From contig OY759266.1 in NCBI GenBank assembly GCA_963662155.1, forward strand, positions 60,060,510-60,124,509: DNA of 64,000 bases. Direction: 5' to 3'. The notes under the pieces were generated by a model that saw nothing but the letters and a program-made list of their open reading frames with translations, did not search any database and was not told where the DNA came from. This stretch comes from Lamellibrachia columna. Lineage: Eukaryota; Annelida; Polychaeta; Sabellida; Siboglinidae. This document shows positions 1 through 11,325 of the stretch, piece after piece. The translations under genes and the position numbers were made by a program. How positions within the stretch are numbered: position 1 is the stretch's first letter; each line of letters opens with the position of its first letter.

Positions 1-600
1 AAAGAGACTAACCCATTATCATATTCGTCGGACATTATTAACTCTGACCTACTTGAAAAGCATGAACACTCTCTAGAAGGTTGGTATGTCAGTATAACCA
101 CGTCCTTTGTGAGTTGACAAACACTCACCGCTGAAGACAGATCTACATTTTATGCTAACAAAATCCCAGACCAGGCTGGCAATCCAAAAGCCGTGTTCCA
201 GACAATTGGCTCCCTGCTGCATATGTAACATCTGCCTGCGCTGCCTGACTACGATAACCTTAGACAGCTGCTTAATAGTTTCAGCAACTATTTCACTGAC
301 AAAATTGCCACTGTCAGATGTGATCTTGATGTCCAGGATAGACACACAATGGTGCGCCTGGATGAGTCCTGTGGCATCACCTCACCTCTATCAGCATTCC
401 TGCCCACCACAACAAATGAGATCACCAAATTGGTCAGCAAGTCGGCCTGTAAATCGTGCAAGCTAGATCCGATCCCGATTCATCTGTTGAAAGACAATAT
501 ATCTACCTTAGCACCAGTCATCGCTGATATAGTGAACTTATCGGGAGTGTTTCCTTCTACCTTTAAAAAGGCTCTCGTATCTCCCCGTTTGAAGAAAACA

Positions 601-849
601 ACCATGGACCCAAACGAGCTCAAGAACAACCATGGACCCAAACGACCTCAAGAACAACCATGGACCCAAATGACCTCAAGAACAACCATGGACCCAAAAG
701 ACCTCAATAACAACCATGCACCCAAACGAACTCAAGAACAACCATGGACTCAAACGACCTCAAGAACAACCATGGACCCAAATGACCTCAAGAACAACCA
801 TGGACCCAAACGACCTCAAGAACAAGCATGAACCCAAACGACCTCAAGA
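601..849 (+). repeat. 28-bp minisatellite in LINE RT region
   Basis: About nine copies of a 28-bp unit (accatggacccaaacgacct then caagaaca). In the LINE frame the unit reads TMDPNELKN, which in related elements directly precedes NYRP. The array ends in exactly that context (aactatcgcccg at 849-860), so it is an amplification of native LINE sequence. 28 is not a multiple of 3, so the frame rotates between units. Confidence 0.9.
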
Positions 850-904
850 ACTATCGCCCGCACCACAACAATGAGACAGCACTGGTTGGAGTATGCAGTG
901 ACCG

Positions 905-2434
905 TCTGTGCTGCTGGACGAGCGGACGGCAGCCATACATTGCTACTAGATCTGTCATCACCTGATGTGCTGCTGGACGAGCGGACGGCAGCCATACATT
1001 GCTACTAGATCTGTCATCACCTACTGTGCTGCTGGACGAGCGGAGGGCAGCCATACATTGCTACTAGATCTGTCATCACCTGCTGTGCTGCTGGACGAGC
1101 GGAGGGCAGCCATACATTGCTACTAGATCTGTCATCACCTGCTGTGCTGCTGGACGAGCGGAGGGCAGCCATACATTGCTACTAGATCTGTTATCACCTG
1201 CTGTGCTGCTGAACGAGCGGACGGCAGCCATACATTGCTACTAGATATGTCATCACCTGCTGTGCTGCTGAACGAGCGGAGGGCAGCCATACATTGCTAC
1301 TAGATATGTCATCACCTGCTGTGCTGCTGGACGAGCGGACGGCAGCCATACATTGCTACTAGATATGTCATCACCTGCTGTGCTGCTGAACGAGCGGACG
1401 GCAGCCATACATTGCTACTAGATCTGTCATCACCTGCTGTGCTGCTGGACGAGCGGACGGTAGCCATACATTGCTACTAGATCTGTCATCACCTGCTGTG
1501 CTGCTGGACGAGCGGACGGCAGCCATACATTGCTACTAGATCTGTCATCACCTGCTGTGCTGCTGAACGAGCGGACGGCAGTCATACATTGCTACTAGAT
1601 CTGTCATCACCTGCTGTGCTGCTGGAGGAGCGGAGGGCAGCCATACATTGCTACTAGATCTGTCATCACCTGCTGTGCTGCTGAACGAGCGGAGGGCAGC
1701 CATACATTGCTACTAGATATGTCATCACCTGCTGTGCTGCTGAACGAGCGGACGGCAGCCATACATTGCTACTAGATCTGTCATCACCTGCTGTGCTGCT
1801 GGACGAGCGGACGGTAGCCATACATTGCTACTAGATCTGTCATCACCTGCTGTGCTGCTGGACGAGCGGACGGCAGCCATACATTGCTACTAGATCTGTC
1901 ATCACCTGCTGTGCTGCTGAACGAGCGGACGGCAGTCATACATTGCTACTAGATCTGTCATCACCTGCTGTGCTGCTGGACGAGCGGAGGGCAGCCATAC
2001 ATTGCTACTAGATCTGTCAACCCCTGCTGTGCTGCTGGACGAGCGGAGGGCAGCCATACATTGCTACTAGATCTGTCATCACCTGCTGTGCTGCTGAACG
2101 AGCGGACGGCAGCCATACATTCCTACTATATCTGTCATCACCTGCTGTGCTGCTGGAGGAGCGGAGGGCAGCCATACATTGCTACTAGATCTGTCATCAC
2201 CTGCTGTGCTGCTGAACGAGCGGACGGCAGCCATACATTGCTACTAGATCTGTCATCACCTGCTGTGCTGCTGGACGAGCGGACGGCAGCCATACATTGC
2301 TACTAGATCTGTCATCACCTGCTGTGCTGCTGGACGAGCGGACGGCAGCCATACATTGCTACTAGATCTGTCATCACCTGCTGTGCTGCTGAACGAGCGG
2401 ACGGCAGCCATACATTGCTACTAGATCTGTCATC
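905..2434 (+). repeat. 59-bp minisatellite at RT motif A of the LINE
   Basis: About 26 copies of a 59-bp unit (ctgtgctgctggacgagcgg ... tctgtcatcac). Read in LINE frame it gives VLLDERTAAIHCY and LLDLSS, the stretch immediately upstream of and including RT motif A. The array exits into motif A itself (DLSSAFDTIDH). Variants are shared by groups of copies: ggac/gaac before gagcgg, acgg/aggg, agatct/agatat. One unit near 2123 has tcctactata. Confidence 0.93.
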
Positions 2435-2816
2435 AGCGTTTGACACGATCGACCACGGAATCATGCTGACACGCGTCAAAGATCGTTTTGGAATAACTGG
2501 AACTACCCTTAAAATGGGTTGAATCGTATTTGACTAACCGAAGTCAGAACCTTCAAGTGCACGGCAGAACATCTGCGGAACGTCCTGTGGCTTTTGGAGT
2601 CCCGCAGGTGCTCGGCCCACTGATGTTCCTTTCCTACACTGCACCACTTGTTGATATCGCACATCGACATGGAATCAACATACATCTATATGCCAAGCTC
2701 CATAGAGTGCAAACTGCTGTAGCCCGTCTCATAACCAGAAGTAAGAGACGCGATCATATCACACCTGTTCTGACCTTCACTGGCAGCCAATGAAACCACG
2801 CAATAAGTAGAAACTA
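2435..2816 (+). pseudogene. LINE RT fragment between two arrays
   Basis: RT remnant running from motif A (AFDTIDHGIMLTRVKDRFGI) through LTNRSQNLQVHGRTSAERP and AFGVPQ to the motif HLYA. It then jumps directly to HRVQTAVARLITRSKRRDHI, a C-terminal block, so the catalytic ADD motif is deleted. It has frameshifts. At about 2809 the C-terminal KLLVLTCRNLHGLAEPY begins, which is the sequence of the next array. Confidence 0.85.
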
Positions 2817-5060
2817 CTCGTGCTCACGTGTCGCAACCTACACGGTCTGGCTGAGCCATACTCGTGCTCACGTGTCGCAACCTACACTGTCTGGCTGAGC
2901 CATACTCGTGCTCACGTGTCGCAACCTACACGGTCTGGCTGAGCCATACTCGTGCTCACGTGTCGCAACCTACACGGTCTGGCTGAGCCATACTCGTGCT
3001 CACGTGTCGCAACCTACACGGTCTGGCTGAGCCATACTCGTGCTCACGTGTCGCAACCTACACGGTCTGGCTGAGCCATACTCGTGCTCACGTGTCGCAA
3101 CCTACACGGTCTGGCTGAGCCATACTCGTGCTCGCGTGTCGCAACCTACACGGTCTGGCTGAGCCATACTCGTGCTCGCGTGTCGCAACCTACACGGTCT
3201 GGCTGAGCCATACTCGTGCTCGCGTGTCGCAACCTACACGGTCTGGCTGAGCCATACTCGTGCTCGCGTGTCGCAACCTACACGGTCTGGCTGAGCCATA
3301 CTCGTGCTCGCGTGTCGCAACCTACACGGTCTGGCTGAGCCATACTCGTGCTCGCGTGTCGCAACCTACACGGTCTGGCTGAGCCATACTCGTGCTCGCG
3401 TGTCGCAACCTACACGGTCTGGCTGAGCCATACTCGTGCTCGCGTGTCGCAACCTACACTGTCTGGCTGAGCCATACTCGTGCTCACGTGTCGCAACCTA
3501 CACGGTCTGGCTGAGCCATACTCGTGCTCACGTGTCGCAACCTACACGGTCTGGCTGAGCCATACTCGTGCTCACGTGTCGCAACCTACACTGTCTGGCT
3601 GAGCCATACTCGTGCTCACGTGTCGCAACCTACACGGTCTGGCTGAGCCATACTCGTGCTCACGTGTCGCAACCTACACGGTCTGGCTGAGCCATACTCG
3701 TGCTCACGTGTCGCAACCTACACTGTCTGGCTGAGCCATACTCGTGCTCACGTGTCGCAACCTACACGGTCTGGCTGAGCCAAACTCGTGCTCACGTGTC
3801 GCAACCTACACGGTCTGGCTGAGCCATACTCGTGCTCACGTGTCGCAACCTACACGGTCTGGCTGAGCCATACTCGTGCTCACGTGTCGCAACCTACACT
3901 GTCTGGCTGAGCCATACTCGTGCTCACGTGTCGCAACCTACACGGTCTGGCTGAGCCATACTCGTGCTCACGTGTCGCAACCTACACTGTCTGGCTGAGC
4001 CATACTCGTGCTCACGTGTCGCAACCTACACTGTCTGGCTGAGCCATACTCGTGCTCACGTGTCGCAACCTACACGGTCTGGCTGAGCCATACTCGTGCT
4101 CACGTGTCGCAACCTACACTGTCTGGCTTAGCCATACTCGTGCTCACGTGTCGCAACCTACACTGTCTGGCTGAGCCATACTCGTGCTCACGTGTCGCAA
4201 CCTACACGGTCTGGCTGAGCCATACTCGTGCTCACGTGTCGCAACCTACACTGTCTGGCTGAGCCATACTCGTGCTCACGTGTCGCAACCTACACGGTCT
4301 GGCTGAGCCATACTCGTGCTCACGTGTCGCAACCTACACGGTCTGGCTGAGCCATACTCGTGCTCACGTGTCGCAACCTACACGGTCTGGCTGAGCCATA
4401 CTCGTGCTCACGTGTCGCAACCTACACGGTCTGGCTGAGCCATACTCGTGCTCGCGTGTCGCAACCTACACGGTCTGGCTGAGCCATACTCGTGCTCGCG
4501 TGTCGCAACCTACACTGTCTGGCTGAGCCATACTCGTGCTCGCGTGTCGCAACCTACACTGTCTGGCTGAGCCATACTCGTGCTCGCGTGTCGCAACCTA
4601 CACGGTCTGGCTGAGCCATACTCGTGCTCACGTGTCGCAACCTACACGGTCTGGCTGAGCCATACTCGTGCTCACGTGTCGCAACCTACACGGTCTGGCT
4701 GAGCCATACTCGTGCTCACGTGTCGCAACCTACACTGTCTGGCTGAGCCATACTCGTGCTCACGTGTCGCAACCTACACTGTCTGGCTGAGCCATACTCG
4801 TGCTCACGTGTCGCAACCTACACTGTCTGGCTGAGCCATACTCGTGCTCACGTGTCGCAACCTACACGGTCTGGCTGAGCCATACTCGTGCTCACGTGTC
4901 GCAACCTACACGGTCTGGCTGAGCCATACTCGTGCTCACGTGTCGCAACCTACACTGTCTGGCTGAGCCATACTCGTGCTCACGTGTCGCAACCTACACG
5001 GTCTGGCTGAGCCATACTCGTGCTCACGTGTCGCAACCTACACTGTCTGGCTGAGCCATA
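2814..5060 (+). repeat. 44-bp minisatellite from LINE C-terminal coding region
   Basis: About 51 copies of a 44-bp unit (ctcgtgctcacgtgtcgcaa followed by cctacacggtctggctgagccata). In LINE frame one unit reads LVLTCRNLHGLAEPY, the block that normally follows the RRDHITPVL region in CR1/L2-like proteins, so it was amplified in place. Two dimorphic sites, ctcAcg/ctcGcg and acacGg/acacTg, vary in blocks. The unit is not a multiple of 3. Confidence 0.93.
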
Positions 5061-5069
5061 CCTGACGGA

Positions 5070-5398
5070 TATGTAGAAGAGAGAAAGAGAGAAGATACAA
5101 GTAACAAGAGAGCAGAGATTAGACAGAACAGGGAGAAGATAGAGAAGTGTGAGAGAGAGAAGAGATAAGAGAGAGAAGAGGGAAAGGGAAGAGAGAGAAG
5201 AGAGAGAGAGAGGAAAGAGAAGAGAGAGAGAGAAGAAAAAAGAGAAGAGAGAGAGAGAAGAGACGAGAGAGAGAGGAGAGAGAAGATAAAATAGAGAAGT
5301 CAGAAGAGAAAAAAAGAGAAACAAGAGAAGTGAGAGAGACAAGAACGAGAGAGAAGAGAAGACAGAAGAGAGAAGAGAGATATACAGAGACAGAGACA
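5070..5398 (+). repeat. Polypurine (GAGA-rich) tract
   Basis: About 300 bases almost free of pyrimidines on the plus strand, made of gaga, gagaag and aagagag runs with occasional t or c. It begins directly after the last 44-bp unit. The minus-strand ORF across it (Leu/Ser/Phe-rich) is a composition artefact. Confidence 0.9.
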
Positions 5399-6172
5399 GC
5401 AAGAAATGTAATACGATATTAAAGAGCCGTATTCCAAAATGCACTGACTCCATCTTTACCATTTCTAGTAAACAACGAAATAAAAACAATACTACTCATA
5501 TCTGTGTTTTATGTTATTACTTTATATGAATAAATGCATGCAAATGCTCTCTATTATATGCCTGATGAAAACAAATCCATTTGCCAAAAATGGTAGTTCT
5601 AATTTATTTTAAATTAAGCATTTTCTAAAACAGACAAAGTCCATGGACTGAGCCGGTTTTGAAAAACAAAGTTCAGCTTAGATCGTTTTGAAGTATTAAA
5701 TATATTTCTTATACAGCACAGACTAACAAGACATGAGATTATCTATGAAATACTCCCAGAGACGGATCTGTTGTGAGATTGGTTGGGTTTGTGGGTTTTT
5801 TCTTCCAGTTAATTGGACTACGTTTTCGCTTTCTCGATCTTTAATTTTCAACAACAGGCGAATGGTAATCTTCTACCAAGGCCGCGCCTTGTTCATTCGG
5901 CGTTTCCACCATATTCGCTGGCACCTCTGCACACACGGCACAGCGCATACCAAAGACTGAATGTATTTCGCAAAACTGTTTAGGCTCGTTTTGAAAAAGT
6001 CTGCCAACAAACAGGCTCTACACATGGACTGAACCCAGATTGGAAAACATATTAAGTTAATATGGAAGAGATAAAGCCGACCAACAGGGGTTTGTCCTAA
6101 TCTCATAAAAAATGGACTGAGCGCGTTTCCGGTTCTTCAATTCTGGTGCGTCGTAAATGATGCTAGACTCAG
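5399..6172. other. Non-repetitive, no gene seen
   Basis: AT-rich sequence with only short ORFs. The phrase catggactgaacc or ggactgagc recurs near 5645, 6025 and 6113 in similar contexts, suggesting an old degenerate repeat that I cannot name. Confidence 0.5.
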
Positions 6173-6173
6173 T

Positions 6174-6312
6174 TCGACCGGTCGCGCGAGACAATGCGAC
6201 CGGTCGCCCGAGACAGTGCGACCGGTCGCCCGAGACAGTGCGACCGGTCGCCCGAGACAGTGCGACCGGTCGCGCGAGACAGTTCGACCGGTCGCGCGAG
6301 ACAATGCGACCT
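6174..6312 (+). repeat. 22-bp GC-rich minisatellite
   Basis: About six copies of cgaccggtcgcccgagacag plus tg. The core accggt is palindromic and the unit is CpG-dense compared with its surroundings. Variants are cgcgcg/cgcccg and agtg/aatg/agtt. Confidence 0.9.
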
Positions 6313-6969
6313 GTAATCAGACTCGATTATCTCGAAAGCATTCGCTACGCGTTGGACCAGCATGCAGGCATCTGCCGCAGTCGAGACATCCATGTTACAA
6401 TCCACGAGAGCACATTATTGTGTTCAGCGCCGGCCCAGCTATTAACGCCCGTTATTACGCGCCGGCTGAATACTAAAACAGCGTCTTGTTATGGCTGACA
6501 AGGCAGCGCAGGGAATACAGCTTCTCAAATGTTATTTACGCGCTTGTCAAATACGTTTACGTCTAATTTACAAAGCCGCCTCACAGAAAGCGGAGTCAAT
6601 ATTGTAAAAGGCTTATGGTAGTGATCGCAATGTTTCTGTGTGGTTGAAATATCAGGATGTTGATGGTTCTGGACAGGATGGTCAACACACACACCTTGAC
6701 AGCGTCCTTCCTTCCCATGGCCACCTCTCGATTCTCCTGGGTATTAAATTATCTCACTCATCACTGGTCCAGCCAATATCATCTCCACACACGTGCGTGA
6801 TTTCGGCGCGTGTCTTCGAGCTGATGATATCGATCTAGACAAAAAATGTAGGCCATTGCATAAGCACATGTTGGTTTCAAAAATGTTGCATGAATTTAAT
6901 CGGGTTTATGCGGATTTATACATATTTATACGGATTTATTAAGATTTTTACGGATCCATACGGATTTCT
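6313..6969. other. No gene seen; short cggattta repeat at the end
   Basis: Unique sequence. From about 6898 to 6972 there are five degenerate copies of an 11-18 bp phrase (tacggattta). No convincing coding signal. Confidence 0.5.
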
Positions 6970-7134
6970 ACACCGGTCTTCCTCGCTCAACCGAGCGCCC
7001 TCTCCCACGCCTGCAAGCGTGACACCGTTTGCCCAGGTACGCGACGCAATCGAGCCCGGCCGCGGCCGCCAATCGCCAATTGAACGCCACAACGGTGTTC
7101 ACTTCAGCCGAGTCCGGTCGATCGATACTCTTGT

Positions 7135-7222
7135 TTATGTTCGCCGTCGTCTCGGCCGCTCCTGCGCTGTCACTGCAGCGCGTCGTCACACCGTGCCTAG
7201 GACGTCGATGTGTAGACACAGG
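7135..7222 (+). CDS. Possible first coding exon, ending at a strong splice donor
   Basis: Weak candidate. Starting at ATG 7135 the frame reads MFAVVSAAPALSLQRVVTPC and then Cys/Arg-rich sequence. It reaches acacag/gtaagt at 7217-7228, a near-consensus animal splice donor. The Ala/Val-rich start resembles a short signal sequence, though its hydrophobic core is short. The frame is open upstream to an ATG at 7029. The surrounding 250 bases are richer in CpG than their neighbours, as promoters often are. I see no acceptor or later exon that must belong to it. Confidence 0.22.
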
Positions 7223-7344
7223 TAAGTCCAACTCTCCGTCGTGTCGTCTAAACGTTCACATATATCTCAGTTATATTACGTTGACAAATATCTCACAGAT
7301 ATCACGTTGACAAATATCCGATTGTGGTGTCATGCGTACCTTAC

Positions 7345-7485
7345 ATTTAGATTTGGACTGCCAATAAGTGACTGGTCTCCTTGTCCACTGGTCTCCTTGT
7401 CCACTGGTCTCCTTGTCCACTGGTCTCCTTGTCCACTGGTCATCTGAAACTGTTGCTTTGGTTGACAATCTTGTTGAATACTGTC
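7345..7485 (+). mobile_element. CR1-like LINE 3' end fragment with internal 16-bp array
   Basis: The sequence gccaataagtgactgg, tccttgtccact and gacaatcttgttgaat matches in order the CR1 3' tail seen at 62.75 kb and 24.4 kb. Between them, 7371-7442 holds about 4.5 copies of the 16-bp unit ctggtctccttgtcca, an expansion of the cttccttgtccact segment of that tail. Confidence 0.7.
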
Positions 7486-7656
7486 CACCTCCGTGGCGAG
7501 GTGTTCGCCTTCAATGCAGTATTTATTCCGCAATTTCCTTGCGTATATGTTTCTGCTGACCGAGGTAACTGTCGTCGTAAGATGACCAACAAGTGGTGAC
7601 CACTAGTAGTGGTCACTGGTGAAGTCGAAGTGTGCTGCGCTCGGAAGCTTAACTAA

Positions 7657-8276
7657 TGCACGTTGTGTTTAATGTGCAGGAGTGTTGTCACGTTATTACG
7701 TTGTGTTTAATGTGCAGGAGTGTTGTCACGTTATTACGTTGTGTTTAATGTGCAGGAGTGTTGTCACGTTATTACGTTGTGTTTAATGTGCAGGAGTGTT
7801 GTCACGTTATTACGTTGTGTTTAACGTGCAGGAGTGTTGTCACGTTATAACGTTGTGTTTAATGGTTTAATGCGCAGGAGTGCTGTCACGTTATTACGTT
7901 GTGTTTAATGTGCACTAGTGCTGTCACGTTATTTCGTTGTGTTTAATTTGCAGGAGTGTCACGTTATTACGTTGTGTTTAATGTGCAGGAGTGCTCTCAC
8001 GTTATTACGTTGTGTTTAATGTGCAGGAGTGCTATCACGTTATTACGTTGTGTTTAATGTGCAGGAGTGCTATCACGTCATTACGTTGTGTTTAATGTGT
8101 AGGAGTGCTCTCACGTTATTACGTTGTGTTTAATGTGCAGGAGTGCTGTCACGTTATTACGTTGTGTTTAATGTGCAGGAGTGCTGTCACGTTATTACGT
8201 TGTGTGTAATGTGCAGGAGTGCTGTCACGTTATTACGTTGTGTTTAATGTGCAGGAGTGTCACGTTATTACGTTGA
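7657..8276 (+). repeat. 38-bp minisatellite
   Basis: About 16 copies of cgttgtgtttaatgtgcagg plus agtgttgtcacgttatta. Copies vary by small deletions (for example a unit lacking gttg before tcacg near 7957 and 8260) and one insertion (aatggtttaatgc near 7860). The origin of the unit is not recognised. Confidence 0.93.
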
Positions 8277-9638
8277 AGTTTGCGTCGTTGGACTGGGAGA
8301 TCCTGCAGCTATCAAAGTACTCGCATCAGGCGGATGCTGAATCCGTTGCCTCAACATGCCCAATCATGCTAATGCAATAATGGACACAACTCATCCACCT
8401 CGGACAGCTGAAGGCGCACACCGAAAGCGCCTCACAGCTTATGTCGAATCCTGTATCCTCTGCTTGCTGGACAAATCCCAATAGAAAATAATGAAATGAT
8501 AAGAAATTGCATCACCAGCGAAAATGTCTGCTTAAGCGGAAAGTAAAACACTGTCTAATTAGCCTATATGATATTTGCGACTCATGCGCATTAGCACTAG
8601 ACCCGCAACCGTGATTATATTATAGTATTAGCCAACAATTGTCGGATGTGCTATAAATAATGTCTAACTAAAACAACGCTTTCGGAAATTATAATAACAA
8701 ATATAAAATGTTATGACCAATTTCGAAATCTACCAGTTTCAGGCGTTGCTGTGACGTCACAAACATGTCGCTACGACGGTCGTTCGCACAGCCAGAATGT
8801 TAGACACACATGAGGCAATGCTTAATAAGAGAACGCAGTACCTATACACAACTACATCAAAGTCGTGCATTGTTAGCTTTCTCCAGTAGAAATGTTCATT
8901 TATTATTCATCTTTATAAAAAAGACAAAACAAGGCGGGGTTCCCGTGCATTTTTCTTCAATATCTAACACAGTAACAGCTACGTCATCAAGAAAAATTGC
9001 AAATTTTTTATCAAACCCCATATTTTACCACAGTGAGTAATGGCATTTCAGTTAAAGTCGGTCAACGTATTAATTTATTATTTATCTCTACACACATAGA
9101 AAAAAATAATGAAATGCCGGACAGAAATAGAGGTTTTGCTATCTTGAAATCACACTCCGAACAATAATTATCCACGAGAGGCTCCACAGGTACAGCGTTT
9201 AATTTATAATGGCTTCGGTTCTTATTAACGTTCTTTTACCAATAAATGTATCATTTAAGTTTACTATTGTGGACATAGTTTCAATCGTCAATGTAACTTT
9301 TGTGTTGATTTAATCGTTCACAACGATGCGCAGACCGATGCGCAGATAGCTTGATTTCAAAGTAGTCGGCCGCCTTAAACACTGAGTCATCCAAATAGTC
9401 CTTCGACAGTTGTCTCCAGAAACGAAGGAACCAGTCACACATATATTTGTGCTGAGGGTTTTCCAATTAAATGCAATGGAACAGTGCGTGAAGAAATAAC
9501 CGCCAACCCTAGACCCGTTCACTTTGCCTGACGATTGAACACGTTAGACTGTTTTCAATGTAGATTGTTTTATGTAGTAACATGATAAAGGTCGTTAATA
9601 ACCCAACATTCAATTACATTCAACTATATAATAGGCAT
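8277..9638. other. Unique AT-rich sequence, no gene seen
   Basis: Only short ORFs below about 80 codons without recognisable motifs on either strand. Confidence 0.5.
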
Positions 9639-9812
9639 CAGGGCTGACTGAATTACTTTAATTTTGTACTTGAGTAAAAGTAAAAGTAATTCACCTAAAA
9701 ACTACTTGAGTAAAAGTAAAATTACTTTGTAAAAAAGTACTTGAGTAAAAAGTAAAACTACTTTTCAAAAGTACTTGAAGTAAAAGTAGAAGTAAAAGTA
9801 CAACACTTAGAA
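9639..9812 (+). mobile_element. hAT-like terminal region, probable non-autonomous element
   Basis: Begins cagggctgactgaattactt, the CAGGG start typical of hAT elements. It is followed by repeated acttgagtaaaagtaaaag phrases like the subterminal repeats of some hAT families. No matching right end was found downstream, so the boundary at 9812 is only where the phrases stop. Confidence 0.5.
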
Positions 9813-10254
9813 ATAACAACAAAATCATGAGTAATATTATATAAATTACACAACTTGCATCTGACAACTGTTTTGCAACCACTCTGCCTATAACAATGTG
9901 CTCCCAGACAGCCTTAGCTGGTCAATCGATCTGCCACCATTGAACACGGTTCTCACTTGGATGCTTGGATAATTACATTATCTTTAATGAGAGCTCACAG
10001 TATCAAATAATTTCAGTTAAATACAGAACTGAATTACTGATGTGGCACAATATGTCTTTTTATCGACCTGTTCCACTGGGGTATGGGAGGGGCTAGATTG
10101 TACAACAGGATATGTATAGGCAGGTGTGATTGTATCTGAGTAGGTAGAGGGTCAGTCCAGTACTAGTAGTAGCCTCTCAGGGAAACTGGTCAGAGGTAGT
10201 AGCACTAGTAAAATTAACGAAGACACTTGATGCCTAGCTGATAAAGCTAGAAGC
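9813..10254. other. No gene seen
   Basis: Unique sequence with no supported feature. Confidence 0.5.
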
Positions 10255-10359
10255 GAATCGTACAGTTGAAGGGATACGCCTACTAGGCGTATCCCTTCAA
10301 CTGTACGATACACTTGAAGGGATACGCCTACTAGGCGTATCCCTTCAACTGTACGATTC
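10255..10359. repeat. Tandem perfect palindromes within a larger palindrome
   Basis: Positions 10257-10309 form a perfect inverted repeat with 26-bp arms around a single central base (core gatacgccta c taggcgtatc). A second copy at about 10312-10357 has the same core and a slightly shorter perfect left arm. The outer ends gaatcgtacag and ctgtacgattc pair with each other. Either single hairpins or one long cruciform could form. Confidence 0.92.
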
Positions 10360-11087
10360 ACTCGGCATTTGTGAATCAGGGATTCAACACCGCCTATTGT
10401 TTTTATGTGGAACTAGACCGACTGTTTGCTTGTTATCGCCACTGCACATTGGCGCGACACTTAATTTACGTTCGAGGCAGGTGTATCGTGTGTTCCAATG
10501 CAGTTAGTTGCAACGTTCTATTTTATGTTGTGCGTTGCTCTGCAGTAACCGATCCTATGTACACACGCTCTTCCACCAATAGGTTTTTTTTTTACAAATA
10601 AATCAAAAGCGGACGCATCAAATATATCCAAGAGAAGGGACAAGATATGATTGAGTGCTTTGAATGTTTTTTACAGATGCAATTTATTTGACCTTTCTGC
10701 CTGCAATCATGTGCATCCATGGCAACATGCAGTCTCACTGGGACACAAACACCACACGCACGCACACGCACGCCCATGCACGCGCAGTCACACACAGACA
10801 GGCGCAAGCACGCGCAAGCTTATTAATCGATGAGCGCATGGACAGTTTTGATTGATTATATTAATTATTTATAATTGATCATTGTTGAAGTCATTTGCAC
10901 GCCAACTTGATGTTGATAATTTGATAATCAACCTTTTTGTTTTTGTAGAAAAACATCTGACAAAATAGTAGAGAAACAATATACCGATATACCGATAATG
11001 CATTTTATAGTATCTGTCTAGTGTGCAGCTTAGTAAATGACGTCAATGTTACGGCTTCTGCGTTCCGCGTATTACTGTGTCCAAAAA
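10360..11087. other. No gene seen; CA/CG-rich stretch at 10743-10818
   Basis: Contains an impure cacacgcacg repeat. ORFs here are short and compositionally biased. Confidence 0.5.
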
Positions 11088-11088
11088 T

Positions 11089-11325
11089 AGGTTAAATAAC
11101 GAACGGTATTTCCGACGTGCACCATGTGTGGTGTGATACTTCCTCGTACTAATGAAAGGCACGTAAAGTTAAATAACGAACGGTGTTTCCGACGTGCACC
11201 ATGTGTACGGTGTGATACTTCCTCGTACTAATGAAAGACACGTAAAGTTAAATAACGAACGGTGTTTCCGACGTGCACCATGTGTGGTGTGATACTTCCT
11301 CGTACTAATGAAAGGCACGTAAAGT
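11089..11325 (+). repeat. 77-79 bp unit, three tandem copies
   Basis: Each unit starts gttaaataacgaacgg and ends aatgaaaggcacgtaaa. The second has a 2-bp insertion (tgtgtacggtgtg). Differences between copies are few. Confidence 0.9.

Larger units (their letters stand above)
120..5061 (+). mobile_element. CR1/L2-like LINE relic interrupted by three minisatellites
   Basis: Degenerate reverse-transcriptase ORF of a non-LTR retrotransposon. From about 138 the translation resembles the linker before the RT domain, and from 274 it reads SFSNYFTDKIATV, then TTTNEITKLVSKSACKSCKLDPIPIHLLKD, shown here only by its parts TTTNEITKL and KLDPIPIHLLKD. It continues to LKKTTMDPNELKN, where the first array starts. 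NYRP at 850 and NNETALVGV at 868 follow, then the second array. RT motif A (DLSSAFDTIDH) is at about 2427. VHGRTSAERPVAFGVPQ is at about 2560, and HGINIHLYA at about 2670 ends just before the catalytic region, which is deleted. The C-terminal HRVQTAVARLITRSKRRDHI at about 2703 runs into the third array. Stops, frameshifts and this deletion make it inactive. The family level is secure from motif order; the clade within CR1/L2 is not. Confidence 0.85.

Noticed and set aside
4980..5489. 169-codon Leu/Ser-rich minus-strand ORF resembling a membrane protein
   Set aside because: It is the complement of the polypurine tract; composition alone explains it.
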